Shown: positions 18,510 to 28,038, numbered from the stretch's first letter. The stretch: 64,000 nt of DNA from Pseudopedobacter beijingensis (GCF_042678145.1 NZ_JBHUDG010000003.1:372001-436000), one strand, 5' to 3'. Numbers and translations are program-made. Notes: a model not told the origin generated them from the letters alone.

Positions 18510-19709
18510 ATGAAAGATAAGAGCAAAACACAAAGATTCCTTATTCTACTTTTCTTAGGCCTCCTTACAGCAATAAGTCCATTTTCTATAGACATGTACC
18601 TTCCGGCGTTTGGGGACATGGCAGGCGACCTGAATACTTCTGTAGAAAAGATACAACTTTCGCTTACCTCCTATTTTATTGGCGTGGCCATAGGTCAAAT
18701 GATATATGGACCCTTACTGGATAAATTTGGACGCAAAAAACCGCTGATTGCAGGCTTAGTCATCTACATTGCCGCCTCATTATTTTGCGCAGTTACCAAT
18801 AGTGCAGATTATCTTATTTTATTCAGGCTTATACAGGCTCTGGGCGGTTGTTGTGGAATGGTAGCTTCCAGAGCAATGGTTAGAGATTATTATGATGCCA
18901 AAGAATCTGCTAAAATATTCAGTTTGCTCATGCTTGTAGTAGGTATATCACCTATCTTAGCGCCTAGCGTTGGTGCATTTGTACTCAATCATTTCGAATG
19001 GCACATCATCTTTATCATATTAACCCTTATAGGCCTCATTATTTTATTGGGAACTCTATTTATTCTTCCAGAGTCCTACCAGGGAAATGCATCGCTATCC
19101 TTAAAACCTGCTGATGTTTCCAAAAACTTTTGGTCAGTATTAAAAAATCCGGACTTTCTTAAATATTGTCTGATAGGCAGCTTCGCCTCCAGCGGATTAT
19201 ACGCCTATCTTGCCGGTTCCTCATTTGTTATGCAGGAATATTTTGGGTTAAGCGCATCACAATACGGTACCGCATTTGCCTTTATATCATCAGCTTTAAT
19301 TATAGCTACGCAAATCAACAGATTTTTGCTAAACAGATGGTCAAGCGCCCAAATTTCTTTAGTAGCCAACTATGTTCAGGTAGCTGTATCTCTGGGCATG
19401 CTGATAGCCACTCTATCCGGCTACATTACCCTTCCTTTAATCATTGGCTGTATATTTTTTTATCTCTGCTGTCAGGGCTTTATATTCCCCAATACATCTG
19501 CATTGGCGCTAGCTCCTTTCAGAGAACTGGCAGGCAGTGCATCTGCCCTATTGGGGTGTATCCAAATGGCACTAGGTGCATTTACCTCTGCTTTGGTAAG
19601 CTATTTCCACAACAACACAGCTATACCTATGGTTGGCGTTATGTTTTTTGCAACATGTAGTGGGCTTATAGTTTATATTAGTCTTGGCAAGAATAGGAAA
19701 CAAGCATAA
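18510..19709 (+). CDS. Bcr/CflA-type multidrug MFS transporter
   Basis: From the ATG at 18510 the protein has 399 residues, the usual length for the Bcr/CflA (12-helix drug:H+ antiporter) group. Typical features are the first-helix motif SPFSIDMYLPAF, the loop 2-3 motif GPLLDKFGRKKPL (MFS motif A) and GISPILAPSVGA in helix 5. A longer reading frame begins at 18426, but that ATG lies within a promoter box and would add 28 hydrophilic residues before helix 1. The protein should export small toxic compounds across the inner membrane. It is monocistronic; the direction of its neighbours gives no hint about substrate. Confidence 0.92.
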   Translation: MKDKSKTQRFLILLFLGLLTAISPFSIDMYLPAFGDMAGDLNTSVEKIQLSLTSYFIGVAIGQMIYGPLLDKFGRKKPLIAGLVIYIAASLFCAVTNSADYLILFRLIQALGGCCGMVASRAMVRDYYDAKESAKIFSLLMLVVGISPILAPSVGAFVLNHFEWHIIFIILTLIGLIILLGTLFILPESYQGNASLSLKPADVSKNFWSVLKNPDFLKYCLIGSFASSGLYAYLAGSSFVMQEYFGLSASQYGTAFAFISSALIIATQINRFLLNRWSSAQISLVANYVQVAVSLGMLIATLSGYITLPLIIGCIFFYLCCQGFIFPNTSALALAPFRELAGSASALLGCIQMALGAFTSALVSYFHNNTAIPMVGVMFFATCSGLIVYISLGKNRKQA

Positions 19710-20188
19710 ATAAAAGAATCCCATATATTGTTATGTCAGTTTTCTGGGGCTACTACAAACTTGCTACCTGCAACTGACCACATTAGGAGTCTATTTGCTC
19801 TTTTATTAGCTGTTTCTTACCCTTTATTAACTCTTTTATCCAAGACTCACTAACCAAAAAGTATACCCAAGGTAAAGAATAAGTATAGCAAGTATACAGT
19901 AAGGGTAAAGTAAGTATATAATAAGTATATAGTAAACCGGGACTTGAGTGGGACTTAACTGGGAGTTATGTGGGACTTGAGTGGGACTTATAAATTGGAA
20001 AATACGATACTGGTTGACAGAAAAAGTACGGCTTTTACTTTTTACGTTGTTATTGACTGGAATACCTAATATAAGCAAAATATGCTGACAAAACAAGGGC
20101 TTTATCTATCCTATTCGGGAAAGTCAGATAACAAAAAAGATGGTGAAAGGAGGCGAAAAACACTTGGAGCAATATAAAGGGGTATAAA
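19710..20188. other. Intergenic region with an 11-bp periodic array
   Basis: No credible gene is present. An open frame on the minus strand across 19836-20096 is low-complexity sequence generated by the repeat. The array (19798-19995) fills most of the region; the remainder shows nothing recognisable. Confidence 0.5.
19798..19995. repeat. 11-bp periodic array 2, about 18 units
   Basis: Eighteen contiguous 11-bp blocks can be written from 19798. They begin T-rich (ctcttttatta, ccctttattaa), pass to A-rich blocks (aagaataagta, aagtaagtata, taataagtata) and end with gacttgagtgg, gacttaactgg, gagttatgtgg, gacttgagtgg (19941-19984). Within each sub-family the blocks are 70-100 percent alike by eye. 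Early blocks are roughly complementary to the middle ones (TTTATTA versus TAATAAG). There are no spacers. The function is unknown. Confidence 0.75.
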
Positions 20189-20220
20189 CAAAAAAAGGCT
20201 AGCTTAAAAAGCTAACCTTT
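20189..20220 (-). terminator. Terminator of the tRNA-Asp transcript
   Basis: On the minus strand AAAGGTTAGC (20220-20211) pairs with GCTAGCCTTT (20203-20194) with one G-U, followed by a T-run. It sits directly 3' of the tRNA. Confidence 0.85.
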
Positions 20221-20222
20221 AG

Positions 20223-20296
20223 CGGTCTGGACGGGACTCGAACCCGCGACCCCATGCGTGACAGGCATGTATTCTAACCAGCTGAACTACCAGACC
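20223..20296 (-). tRNA. tRNA-Asp (GTC)
   Basis: The 74-nt gene reads GGTCTGG at its 5' end and pairs with CCAGACC at the 3' end, with discriminator G as expected for tRNA-Asp. The D arm has AGTTCAGCTGGTT, the anticodon loop reads CTGTCAC with anticodon GTC, and the T arm has GCGGGTTCGAGTCCCGT. No CCA is encoded. A terminator follows at once. A decayed second copy lies upstream on the same strand. Confidence 0.96.
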
Positions 20297-20316
20297 AATA
20301 TTCTAAACTTTCAAAA

Positions 20317-20384
20317 GGTACTGTCTTCGAACCTGCGACCCTCCCGACATGTCGGGATAATCTAACCAGCTGAACTACCAGACC
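20317..20384 (-). pseudogene. Degenerate tRNA-Asp copy with a palindromic anticodon arm
   Basis: The first ~25 bases (GGTCTGGTAGTTCAGCTGG and TTAGA) equal the intact tRNA-Asp. The anticodon arm is replaced by the perfect 14-base palindrome CCCGACATGTCGGG (20343-20356), which leaves no normal anticodon loop. The T stem is broken (GCAGG...ACAGT) and the 3' acceptor strand is mostly lost. It cannot fold as a functional tRNA. It lies 20 bp upstream of the real gene in the same orientation, so it arose by tandem duplication or by insertion into a duplicate. Confidence 0.75.
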
Positions 20385-20487
20385 TTTTAACCCTTTCCTT
20401 GCGATTGGGAGTGCAAATATAAACATTTGTTTCTATTTGCAATAGCTTTTCTACAAGTTTAGCACAACCCTACTAATAATCAGCTAA

Positions 20488-21498
20488 TTATTTTTCTAAA
20501 ACATCTATCTGGGCTAATATTTCCTGTTGTTTTACAAAATAATCTTTGTCTTGTCTAATGGTTGCAGACACTTCATCAAACAGTCCCATATAATTGCCTA
20601 ATGGCGCTTTTATAGCTTCAACCTGTTTTTCGTTATTTTCATCTATAGTCACCAACCTTCCCTCCGAACCTTCTTTTTCTATACCAAAACCTTTATCCAA
20701 AGGTTTCATTCCTGCTAAAAGCTGATCTTCCTGCACATCTGTCTTTCCCTTAGAATAAGTACCCTGAGTACCGTGTATGATATAGGCAGGCCCTTCATCT
20801 GCAACTAAAAGATTAGCCGTCAGGTATACATTTAGTCCGTTTTTATATTTTAAATGTACATTGGCATAGTCATCAACCTGCGAATCTGGACGGTTACAGC
20901 CGTAGGTTTTTATAAAATCCAGGGGCATCCCAAACAGACTGATCGCCTGATCTATAAGATGCGCTCCTAAATCGTATAAAATACCGGAACCTGGCATTGG
21001 GTTTTCTTTGAAATATTTAGGCCCTATAGCAGTCCTGTACCTATCAAATCTAAAATGTACTTCAACAATTTTCCCCAGGCGTCCACTATTTAAGACTTCG
21101 GAAACAGACAAAAAATCACTGTTAAATCTCCTGTTCTGATAAACCATTATTTTCAGGTTCTTACGATAGGCTAAAGCAAAAAGATCTTCTGCTTCTCTTC
21201 TCAAAACAGACATGGGTTTCTCTATCAACACATGTTTCCCTGCATTAAGAGCTTCTTTAGCAAGCTGGTAATGGGTAAAGTTAGGCGTATTAACAATTAC
21301 AAGCTCTATAGATTCATCGGCCAGTAAATCATCTATTTCTTTCAGGTGTTTTATATTCGGATAATCCTTTATAGCCTGATCTTTGGACCGCTCTACAATA
21401 CTTGTCAGTTCAAAATCGGGATGCTGCTCTATAAATGGAGCATGAAATACCTTGCCAGACATACCATACGCCAGCAACCCCGTCTTTATCGGTTTCAT
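20488..21498 (-). CDS. Gfo/Idh/MocA-family oxidoreductase
   Basis: This 336-residue protein has an N-terminal Rossmann fold (GLLAYGMSGKVFHAPFI, a variant of the glycine motif) and the family hallmark EKPMSV near residue 97, followed by the C-terminal alpha/beta substrate domain (GSGILYDLGAHLIDQA, where the histidine is commonly catalytic). There is no signal peptide, so it is a cytoplasmic NAD(P)-dependent dehydrogenase of a sugar or a related polyol. The sequence does not fix the substrate. The GHL10 glycosidase gene directly upstream on the same strand (14 bp gap) suggests a link to carbohydrate use. Confidence 0.9.
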   Translation of the reverse strand: MKPIKTGLLAYGMSGKVFHAPFIEQHPDFELTSIVERSKDQAIKDYPNIKHLKEIDDLLADESIELVIVNTPNFTHYQLAKEALNAGKHVLIEKPMSVLRREAEDLFALAYRKNLKIMVYQNRRFNSDFLSVSEVLNSGRLGKIVEVHFRFDRYRTAIGPKYFKENPMPGSGILYDLGAHLIDQAISLFGMPLDFIKTYGCNRPDSQVDDYANVHLKYKNGLNVYLTANLLVADEGPAYIIHGTQGTYSKGKTDVQEDQLLAGMKPLDKGFGIEKEGSEGRLVTIDENNEKQVEAIKAPLGNYMGLFDEVSATIRQDKDYFVKQQEILAQIDVLEK

Positions 21499-21512
21499 TA
21501 TGTTTTCGTGTT

Positions 21513-23045
21513 TTATTTAATAGTAATAACTACTGGTATGGAATACTCACTTTCATTTTTCATACGATCTATTGCTGTTATCACATATTTATAAGTTTCT
21601 CCTTTTACCACATCCAGATCTTCCCAGGATGTAATATTTGAATAATATATATTTCTTATAGCTTCTGCCTTATCCAGATCAATATCTTCGTCTTCTTTAA
21701 ATCTATAAACTACAAAACCATATACTTTTTGGTGATCTTTTGATGGCAAAGGCTGTTTCCACGACAACAGTACGCTCTTGTCTGTTTGCAGTGCCAACAG
21801 GTTCTGCGGATTGTAAGGCGCTATAGAGTCTATCCACAACATTACGGGTGGTAAAGCAGGATATTTATAATAATGATTACTCAACGAATCTGCTACACCC
21901 AGCTTGTTAGTGGTTAAAGATTTAGAGCTAAAGTAAATACTGCCCTGTACTCTTGGATTTTTACGGTTGTATTCTATCTGATCCGGAATTTGACGGGGAT
22001 CTCTCCATGCATAATCCCGGGCATCATTAATACGGTATGCACCATGCCCAATATACAGGTGTTTACCATATGCATTTTCTGACCACCAATCTACCAGTTT
22101 AGCATAAGGTGCCGGGGCAGAAGCAAAGGACCAATAAATCTGGGGATTTATATAGTCTATCCATCCTTCTTTTACCCATTTTCTGGAATCGGCATATAAG
22201 CCATGGAAAGAATCGCCTCCACTTGTTTCCGATCCTTCTAGGCTTTGTCTTTTATTTTGCCAGATACCAAAAGGGCTGATACCAAATTTCACATATTCTT
22301 TATGGTTCTTGATACTATCGGCAACCATTTTAATTAACTCATCTACATTATACCTACGCCAGTCGGCCAAAGAAAGATTATTGGGGTTATACTTAGCAAA
22401 GGCCGCTGCATCGTTAATTACCTGTCCTTTGATAGCATAGGGATAAAAATAATCATCAAAATGTACGCCGTCTATATCGTAGTTTTCAACTACATTCAGG
22501 ATAACTTTTGTAATGTATTCCCGCACTTCGGGTATTCCCGGATTAAATAGCTTTTTGCCTCCGTAAGAGAAGAACCAACTGGGTTTCTTTTTGGTAATAT
22601 GACTTTCGTGTATAGCACTGGTTGCGTCAAATGTAGCTCTGTACGGGTTAAACCAGGCATGTAACTCCATTCCTCTTTTATGGCATTCGGCAATTGCAAA
22701 TTCCAAAGGATCGTAAAAAGGTTGTGGTTTTTGCCCCTGAACTCCGGTTAACCATTGCGACCAGGGCTCTTCTGATTTGGCATACAATGCATCTGCCGCA
22801 GGCCTGATCTGGAACATAACTGCATTTATTCCCTGTTTCTGATGCTGATCCAGAATAGCTATCAAATCCTGCTTTTGTTGTTGCGCATCTCTCACCGTTT
22901 TGGAGGGCCAATCTATATTGGCTACGGTAGCAATCCATACGCCTCTGAATTCTCTTTTTGGGTTTTCTGTTTGTGCATTGCTTCTTAAAGTGCTATAAAA
23001 AAACAACACTATAAAAAGGATTAGACACCTGCTTGTATTTTTCAT
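21513..23045 (-). CDS. Exported GHL10-family glycoside hydrolase-like protein
   Basis: This 510-residue protein has a signal peptide (residues 1-24). The large domain opens with REFRGVWIATVANIDWPS and contains QIRPAADALY, ELHAWFNPYRA, GVHFDDYFYPY and DYINPQIYWSF, the signature stretches of the GHL10/DUF187 (YngK-like) TIM-barrel group. The last ~110 residues look like a fibronectin type III-type domain (PQNLLALQTDKSVLLSWKQP). Members are thought to act on cell-wall or exopolysaccharide glycans, but characterised examples are few, so the substrate is left open. It lies 14 bp upstream of the oxidoreductase gene and is probably co-transcribed with it. Confidence 0.88.
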   Translation of the reverse strand: MKNTSRCLILFIVLFFYSTLRSNAQTENPKREFRGVWIATVANIDWPSKTVRDAQQQKQDLIAILDQHQKQGINAVMFQIRPAADALYAKSEEPWSQWLTGVQGQKPQPFYDPLEFAIAECHKRGMELHAWFNPYRATFDATSAIHESHITKKKPSWFFSYGGKKLFNPGIPEVREYITKVILNVVENYDIDGVHFDDYFYPYAIKGQVINDAAAFAKYNPNNLSLADWRRYNVDELIKMVADSIKNHKEYVKFGISPFGIWQNKRQSLEGSETSGGDSFHGLYADSRKWVKEGWIDYINPQIYWSFASAPAPYAKLVDWWSENAYGKHLYIGHGAYRINDARDYAWRDPRQIPDQIEYNRKNPRVQGSIYFSSKSLTTNKLGVADSLSNHYYKYPALPPVMLWIDSIAPYNPQNLLALQTDKSVLLSWKQPLPSKDHQKVYGFVVYRFKEDEDIDLDKAEAIRNIYYSNITSWEDLDVVKGETYKYVITAIDRMKNESEYSIPVVITIK

Positions 23046-23254
23046 TAAAATCTATTCTTCGTCTTTAAAGGATGTAAAGATAAACAAACAATGAGAACGT
23101 GGAAAAGCAATCATCATTGCAATTACTTTTAGGATATTACTTTTTATTCTGCCTCTTATTCAAACGTTTTTTTTATTTTCGCCACTTATGTAACCAAATG
23201 GAATAATTTTTGTAGCTAAATGCTTTAAACTGAACAACCGCACAAATTTTTAAC

Positions 23255-24157
23255 ATGGAAACCAAAGAGCAAAAAAAGAAAGATACGAGTAAAATTTATT
23301 TCCTGATAGCCGTTATTGTGGCTTTATTGGGAACCAATGCCTATTTGTTCTTTCAAAAAAACAAATCAGATAAAAGAATTGTAACTGTAAGCGAGGAAAG
23401 AACTGCTTTACAGGCTGAACTTGAAAAGCTTGAGCTTGAACTGGAACAAGCCAATACTACTACCATACATCTTTCTGATGATTTAAAGGCTAAAGAAGAG
23501 GAACTAAAGGCTAAAATAGCGCAGCTTAGGGTTGCACTTAACAAAGGTCAGCTTACAGCCCGCGAACTGGAAAAGGCCAAAGAAGATGTTACACAACTTA
23601 GGTATTTCGTCACGAAGTACACCAAAGACATAGAGACTTTGGAACAAAAGAATGCTGTGCTCACGTCTGAAAGAGACAGTTTACGTAGTCAGGTAGACAA
23701 CGTAAGCAGAGTGGCTCAAAATCTTTCTAAGGCAAATGACTCGCTGAATGTTAAAGTACGAGAAGGCGCTGCTTTAAAAACCAGCTCTATAGAGATTGCC
23801 AGCTTTAAGGTAAAATCTAACGGAAAAGAGACACAGGTAACAAGGGCAAATACGGCACAAAAGATAAAGGTTGCCTTTACCATTAACCCTAACCCTATTG
23901 CCACAAAGGGAATGCATGATATTTATATGCGAATTATAGATCCGGCCGGAAATTTAATCATTGGAGAAGGCGGTATATTTAACGCAAACAATCAGGAGTT
24001 CCAGTACACTTATAAAACTGCAGTAGAATATAACGGAGAAACAAAATCTTATATTCTAGACTGGACCAACCGGGTTCCTTTTGAATCTGGTACTTATAGC
24101 GTAATATTATACGCTGATGGCGCTACCATGGGCAGAGGTTCTTTTAGCCTGAAATAG
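23255..24157 (+). CDS. Membrane-anchored coiled-coil protein, unknown function
   Basis: This 300-residue protein starts with a short basic stretch, then one transmembrane helix (about residues 13-32, IYFLIAVIVALLGTNAYLFF). A long heptad-rich coiled coil follows (about 45-170, dominated by Glu, Lys and Leu). The C-terminal ~120 residues form a beta-rich domain (IASFKVKSNGKETQV, IYMRIIDPAGNLII, SGTYSVILYADG). This layout recurs in Bacteroidota proteins of unknown role that probably project a beta-domain into the periplasm. It is monocistronic and ends in a strong hairpin shared with mfd. Confidence 0.8.
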   Translation: METKEQKKKDTSKIYFLIAVIVALLGTNAYLFFQKNKSDKRIVTVSEERTALQAELEKLELELEQANTTTIHLSDDLKAKEEELKAKIAQLRVALNKGQLTARELEKAKEDVTQLRYFVTKYTKDIETLEQKNAVLTSERDSLRSQVDNVSRVAQNLSKANDSLNVKVREGAALKTSSIEIASFKVKSNGKETQVTRANTAQKIKVAFTINPNPIATKGMHDIYMRIIDPAGNLIIGEGGIFNANNQEFQYTYKTAVEYNGETKSYILDWTNRVPFESGTYSVILYADGATMGRGSFSLK

Positions 24158-24181
24158 AAGAAATAATTTTGATATAAAGTG

Positions 24182-24211
24182 AGAGAGCCGAAACATATGT
24201 TTCGGCTCTCT
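24182..24211. terminator. Bidirectional terminator between the coiled-coil gene and mfd
   Basis: A perfect 30-base palindrome (14-bp stems AGAGAGCCGAAACA / TGTTTCGGCTCTCT around a central TA) lies between two converging genes. The T-runs on either side are modest. Confidence 0.8.
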
Positions 24212-24218
24212 TGCTTTA

Positions 24219-27200
24219 TTATATTACCACAGGGTCTTTCATCTGTTCTAATGCCCAGATGGCTTCATCAATATTATTCACATCTTCCACAGCTATCCTT
24301 AAGGTATTTTTCACTTCTTTCAGATTTACCTTTCTGGGGTTTTGTTGGGCAAACTGTAGAATATTTCCAAACATTTCTGATTCAAAATACTTAGACTGTT
24401 TGTCTGAAACAAAGTACCCTCGCAGAATTCCTTTTTTCCAACTGATTTTTTCCAGACCAATTTCTTTCCCCAGCCATTGCAGCTCTACCGTTCTCAACAA
24501 ATCTTTAACCTGTCCTGGTAAAGGCCCAAACCTGTCCTGTAATTTTCTCGAGAAGTCTTTCAGAGCGCCCTTGTCTTCTATTTTGGAAAGCTCTGTATAC
24601 AGATTATAACGCTCCTGAATACTGGTTACATATTCGTCAGGAATAAGCAATTCCATATCTGTTTCTATCTGAGTAGAGCTTACAAAAGGTTTTGGCTTTT
24701 CGTCTTTAAATAGTTCTTTAAATTCTTCGTCTTTAAGTTCATGAATGGCTTCGTCCAAAATCTTGTGATACATATCAAAACCAATCTCAGCAATAAAACC
24801 ACTTTGTTCGGCACCTAATAAATTGCCACTTCCCCTGATATCTAAATCACGCATCGCAACATTAAATCCACTACCTAAATCAGAGAATTCTTCAATAGCA
24901 CTTAAACGTTTTCTGGCTTCGGGGGTTAAAGTTGATAATGGCGGACTCAATAAATAACAGAATGCTTTTTTATTGGAACGACCAACTCTTCCACGCATCT
25001 GGTGAAGGTCGCTCAGTCCAAACATGTGGGCATGATTGATAAGAATGGTATTGGCATTAGGCACATCTAAACCAGCTTCTATAATAGTTGTAGCAACCAG
25101 AACATCATATTTACCATCAATAAAATCCAGCATAATATCTTCCAGCTTATCTCCCTCCAACTGCCCATGGGCAATGGCTATTCTTGCCTTCGGTACTAAT
25201 TTCTGTATTAACCCTCCTAACTGGCGTAGGTCTGCTACTCTATTATGGATAAAAAACACCTGTCCTTCTCTTTCCAACTCAAACTCAACCGCTTCTTTAA
25301 TTAACGATTCATTAAAAACATGAAGTTCTGTTGATACAGGCTGTCTGTTTGGTGGAGGGGTTTGTATAATAGACAAGTCCCTGGCGCCCATTAAAGAGAA
25401 ATGCAATGTACGCGGAATAGGCGTAGCAGTTAGGGTAAGTGTATCTACATTGGCCCTCATCTGCTTCAATTTTTCTTTCACGGTCACGCCAAACTTCTGC
25501 TCTTCATCTATAATCAGCAAGCCCAGATCTTTAAACTTAACTTCTTTCCCCACCAGTTTATGGGTACCTATCAGTATATCTACCTTTCCCTGTCTTAATG
25601 CTTCTAAACTATCTTTTACCTGTTTACTTGTTTTAAACCTGTTTATATAGTCTATATTTACAGGAAAACCCTGCAACCGCTCTGTAAATGTTTTATAATG
25701 CTGCATGGCCAGAATGGTGGTTGGCACCAAAATAGCCACCTGTTTGCCATCTGTTGCTGCTTTAAATGCAGCCCTGATAGCTACTTCGGTTTTTCCAAAG
25801 CCAACATCTCCACACACCAGCCTATCCATCGGATGCGGAGATTCCATATCTTTTTTTACATCTGCCGTAGCTTTTTCCTGATCGGGTGTATCTTCATAAA
25901 TGAAAGATGCTTCCAGCTCATTTTGCAGATAGGTATCTGGCGAAAAAGCCATCCCTTCCTGTGCCTTTCTGGTAGCATAAAGCTTAATCAGGTCACGGGC
26001 TATATCTTTAACTTTTTTTTTAGTCGTCTTTTTTAATCTATCCCAGGCTTCGGTACCCAGCTTATTCATTTTAGGGATATGACCATCTTTGCCCGAATAT
26101 TTTGAGATCCGGTTCAGGGAATTGATATTAACGTACAGCAAATCGTTATCGGCATAAATCAGCCTGATCATTTCCTGTTCTTTACCGTTCACCTCCACTT
26201 TTTCCAGACCACCGTATTTTCCAACCCCATGATCTATATGCGTAATATAATCGCCCGGTTTTAAATCCCGTAATTCTTTTAGTGTAATGGCCTGCGACTT
26301 CGCATATCCTCGTCTTAACTTATACTTATAGTAACGATCAAATATCTGATGGTCTGTATAACAAGCTATTTTTTGATCATAATCTACAAATCCTTCCCTG
26401 ATAGAGGTATTTAAGGGAGTAAACTTTAACTTCTTATCCAGATCAGAAAGTATAGAAAATATACGCTCTTGTTGTTTAGGTGAATCTGTAAGAATATAGT
26501 TTTCTATATTGGATTTTTCGTTCTCATGCAGATTATGCACCAACAGGCTAAAATCTTTATTGAAAGAGGGCTGAGGTTTAGAGTCAAAAGATATAGTTGA
26601 TGTAGGCGTATAAAAAAACTGTTTTCCAAATTCAATCACCGGAAAATCATTCATGTGTTCCGCAAACAGCCGTTCGTCAATAAACGTAAATTTAGGATCT
26701 AACCATTCGGGATTCTTTTCCTTATCTGCTACCGGCAAGGCTTTCCACAGTTCATTCGCTTTCTTATATCCCGATTTAATCACATCTACTGTAAATTGTA
26801 CGTCTTTAAACCAAACCAAGGCGTCTCTATCTATAAATTCCAATAAAGAAACGTTACTCTCGGTAAGAAATTTAGACTGCACATTAGGCACAATGGTTAC
26901 TGAACGAACTTGCTCATCTGAAAGCTGACTTTCTATTTCGAAAGTTCGGATAGATTCTATATGGTCTCCAAAAAACTCAATTCTATAAGGTAGGTCATGC
27001 GAGAATGAAAAAATATCGACAATACCTCCCCTGACAGAAAACTGCCCTGGCTCGTAAACAAAGTCGGTTCTTTCAAAATCGTATTCAACTAAAAACTCGT
27101 TGATAAAATCAATACTAAGTTTATTATTTACTGTAATTTCAAGGGTGTTTTTTTCTAAAGCAGCTCTGTTGATTACCTTTTCTGCTAAAGCCTCGGGATA

Positions 27201-27569
27201 GGTGACTATTAAACGCCCATATTCTGAATGATGATTAAGCTCGCTCAAAACCTCGGCTCTTAATAACACATTCGCAGAATCAACTTGTGTAAAATCGGCA
27301 GACTTCCTAAAAGATGAAGGAAAAAGCAATACTTCTTTTTCTGTCAGATTTTCTAAATCGGCCGAAAAGAAATTTGCTTCCTCTCTGTCCGGAAGTACAA
27401 AAATAAAGTTTCTATGGTTAATAAAATAAGTCGCTGACGCTACAAATGCATCCTGAGAACCTATTAGTCCTTTTAAATGCACTCTTGGTTTTGCCCCATT
27501 AAGCTCTTTTGACAAACCGGTTATACGCTCGTCTTCTTTGTATCTTTTTAAAATATCCTTAATATTCAC
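24219..27569 (-). CDS. mfd: Transcription-repair coupling factor
   Basis: This 1116-residue protein starts at GTG 27569. Domain order is as in other Mfd proteins: a UvrB-like N-terminal half (about 1-400), the RNA-polymerase-interacting CarD-like domain (about 430-500, LKPGDYITHIDHGVGKY), the DEAD helicase half (CGDVGFGKTEVA as Walker A and IIDEEQKFGV as motif II), the second RecA half (MRGRVGRSNKKAFCYLL) and the C-terminal TRCF domain (about 980-1080). It displaces RNA polymerase stalled at DNA damage and recruits UvrA. It is monocistronic, with a TATATTTG box 17-24 bases before the start. Confidence 0.98.
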   Translation of the reverse strand: MNIKDILKRYKEDERITGLSKELNGAKPRVHLKGLIGSQDAFVASATYFINHRNFIFVLPDREEANFFSADLENLTEKEVLLFPSSFRKSADFTQVDSANVLLRAEVLSELNHHSEYGRLIVTYPEALAEKVINRAALEKNTLEITVNNKLSIDFINEFLVEYDFERTDFVYEPGQFSVRGGIVDIFSFSHDLPYRIEFFGDHIESIRTFEIESQLSDEQVRSVTIVPNVQSKFLTESNVSLLEFIDRDALVWFKDVQFTVDVIKSGYKKANELWKALPVADKEKNPEWLDPKFTFIDERLFAEHMNDFPVIEFGKQFFYTPTSTISFDSKPQPSFNKDFSLLVHNLHENEKSNIENYILTDSPKQQERIFSILSDLDKKLKFTPLNTSIREGFVDYDQKIACYTDHQIFDRYYKYKLRRGYAKSQAITLKELRDLKPGDYITHIDHGVGKYGGLEKVEVNGKEQEMIRLIYADNDLLYVNINSLNRISKYSGKDGHIPKMNKLGTEAWDRLKKTTKKKVKDIARDLIKLYATRKAQEGMAFSPDTYLQNELEASFIYEDTPDQEKATADVKKDMESPHPMDRLVCGDVGFGKTEVAIRAAFKAATDGKQVAILVPTTILAMQHYKTFTERLQGFPVNIDYINRFKTSKQVKDSLEALRQGKVDILIGTHKLVGKEVKFKDLGLLIIDEEQKFGVTVKEKLKQMRANVDTLTLTATPIPRTLHFSLMGARDLSIIQTPPPNRQPVSTELHVFNESLIKEAVEFELEREGQVFFIHNRVADLRQLGGLIQKLVPKARIAIAHGQLEGDKLEDIMLDFIDGKYDVLVATTIIEAGLDVPNANTILINHAHMFGLSDLHQMRGRVGRSNKKAFCYLLSPPLSTLTPEARKRLSAIEEFSDLGSGFNVAMRDLDIRGSGNLLGAEQSGFIAEIGFDMYHKILDEAIHELKDEEFKELFKDEKPKPFVSSTQIETDMELLIPDEYVTSIQERYNLYTELSKIEDKGALKDFSRKLQDRFGPLPGQVKDLLRTVELQWLGKEIGLEKISWKKGILRGYFVSDKQSKYFESEMFGNILQFAQQNPRKVNLKEVKNTLRIAVEDVNNIDEAIWALEQMKDPVVI

Positions 27570-27585
27570 AACGTTATCCTCTTTA

Positions 27586-27593
27586 CAAATATA
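27586..27593 (-). promoter_or_regulatory. Bacteroidota -7 box of mfd
   Basis: TATATTTG on the minus strand lies 17 bases upstream of the mfd GTG start, which implies a leader of about 10 bases. Confidence 0.5.
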
Positions 27594-27714
27594 GCCAAAC
27601 CTGTTTAAACTGTAAGAAATGACTATAATTATCTAAAACATAAAGGGACAAACAAACGTTCTTTTCTTTTGTATAGTTATTTTAGCAGAATGCTTAACCT
27701 GCATATTTTTATCG

Positions 27715-28038
27715 ATGAAAAATTATCCAATTACTCTAAAAACACTGAAAAACATCCCATTAGAGCTTCTTTTTTTCTCGGGAGCGATGCTATTGCTTTA
27801 TTTTATGAAGGTTACCGAGGAACATATATCTTTATGTCCTATTCACCAGCTGGGGTTTAGTTTTTGTCCGGGCTGCGGGCTGGGGCGCTCTATTCATTAC
27901 CTTATGCATGGCCAATGGAGTTTATCATGGAAAATGCATCCTCTTGGTTTTTTTGCATTTTTTGTAATAATTTCCAGAATCTGCACTCTAACAAAGAAAA
28001 CGTTCTTACAAACTAAATTTAAGACTAACCATGGATAG
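27715..28038 (+). CDS. DUF2752 small membrane protein
   Basis: This 107-residue protein has two hydrophobic helices (about 17-32 and 79-90). The conserved cysteine motif of DUF2752 is plain: CPGCGLGRSIHYLMHG between the helices. The role of the family is unknown; the CPxCG pair suggests metal binding or a redox site at the membrane face. Its end overlaps the start of the next small membrane gene by 8 bp, so the two are translationally coupled. Confidence 0.9.
   Translation: MKNYPITLKTLKNIPLELLFFSGAMLLLYFMKVTEEHISLCPIHQLGFSFCPGCGLGRSIHYLMHGQWSLSWKMHPLGFFAFFVIISRICTLTKKTFLQTKFKTNHG

Noticed and set aside
19836..20096. 86-residue minus-strand open frame
   Set aside because: It is low-complexity and produced by the 11-bp array; no start signal or family resemblance.
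20223..20384. Attachment site of an integrated element at tRNA-Asp
   Set aside because: No integrase or mobile gene lies next to it; the partial tRNA copy is better explained as a local duplicate for now.
24211..26928. Several 60-130 residue plus-strand frames inside mfd
   Set aside because: They are antisense to a strongly conserved coding region and have no own signals.
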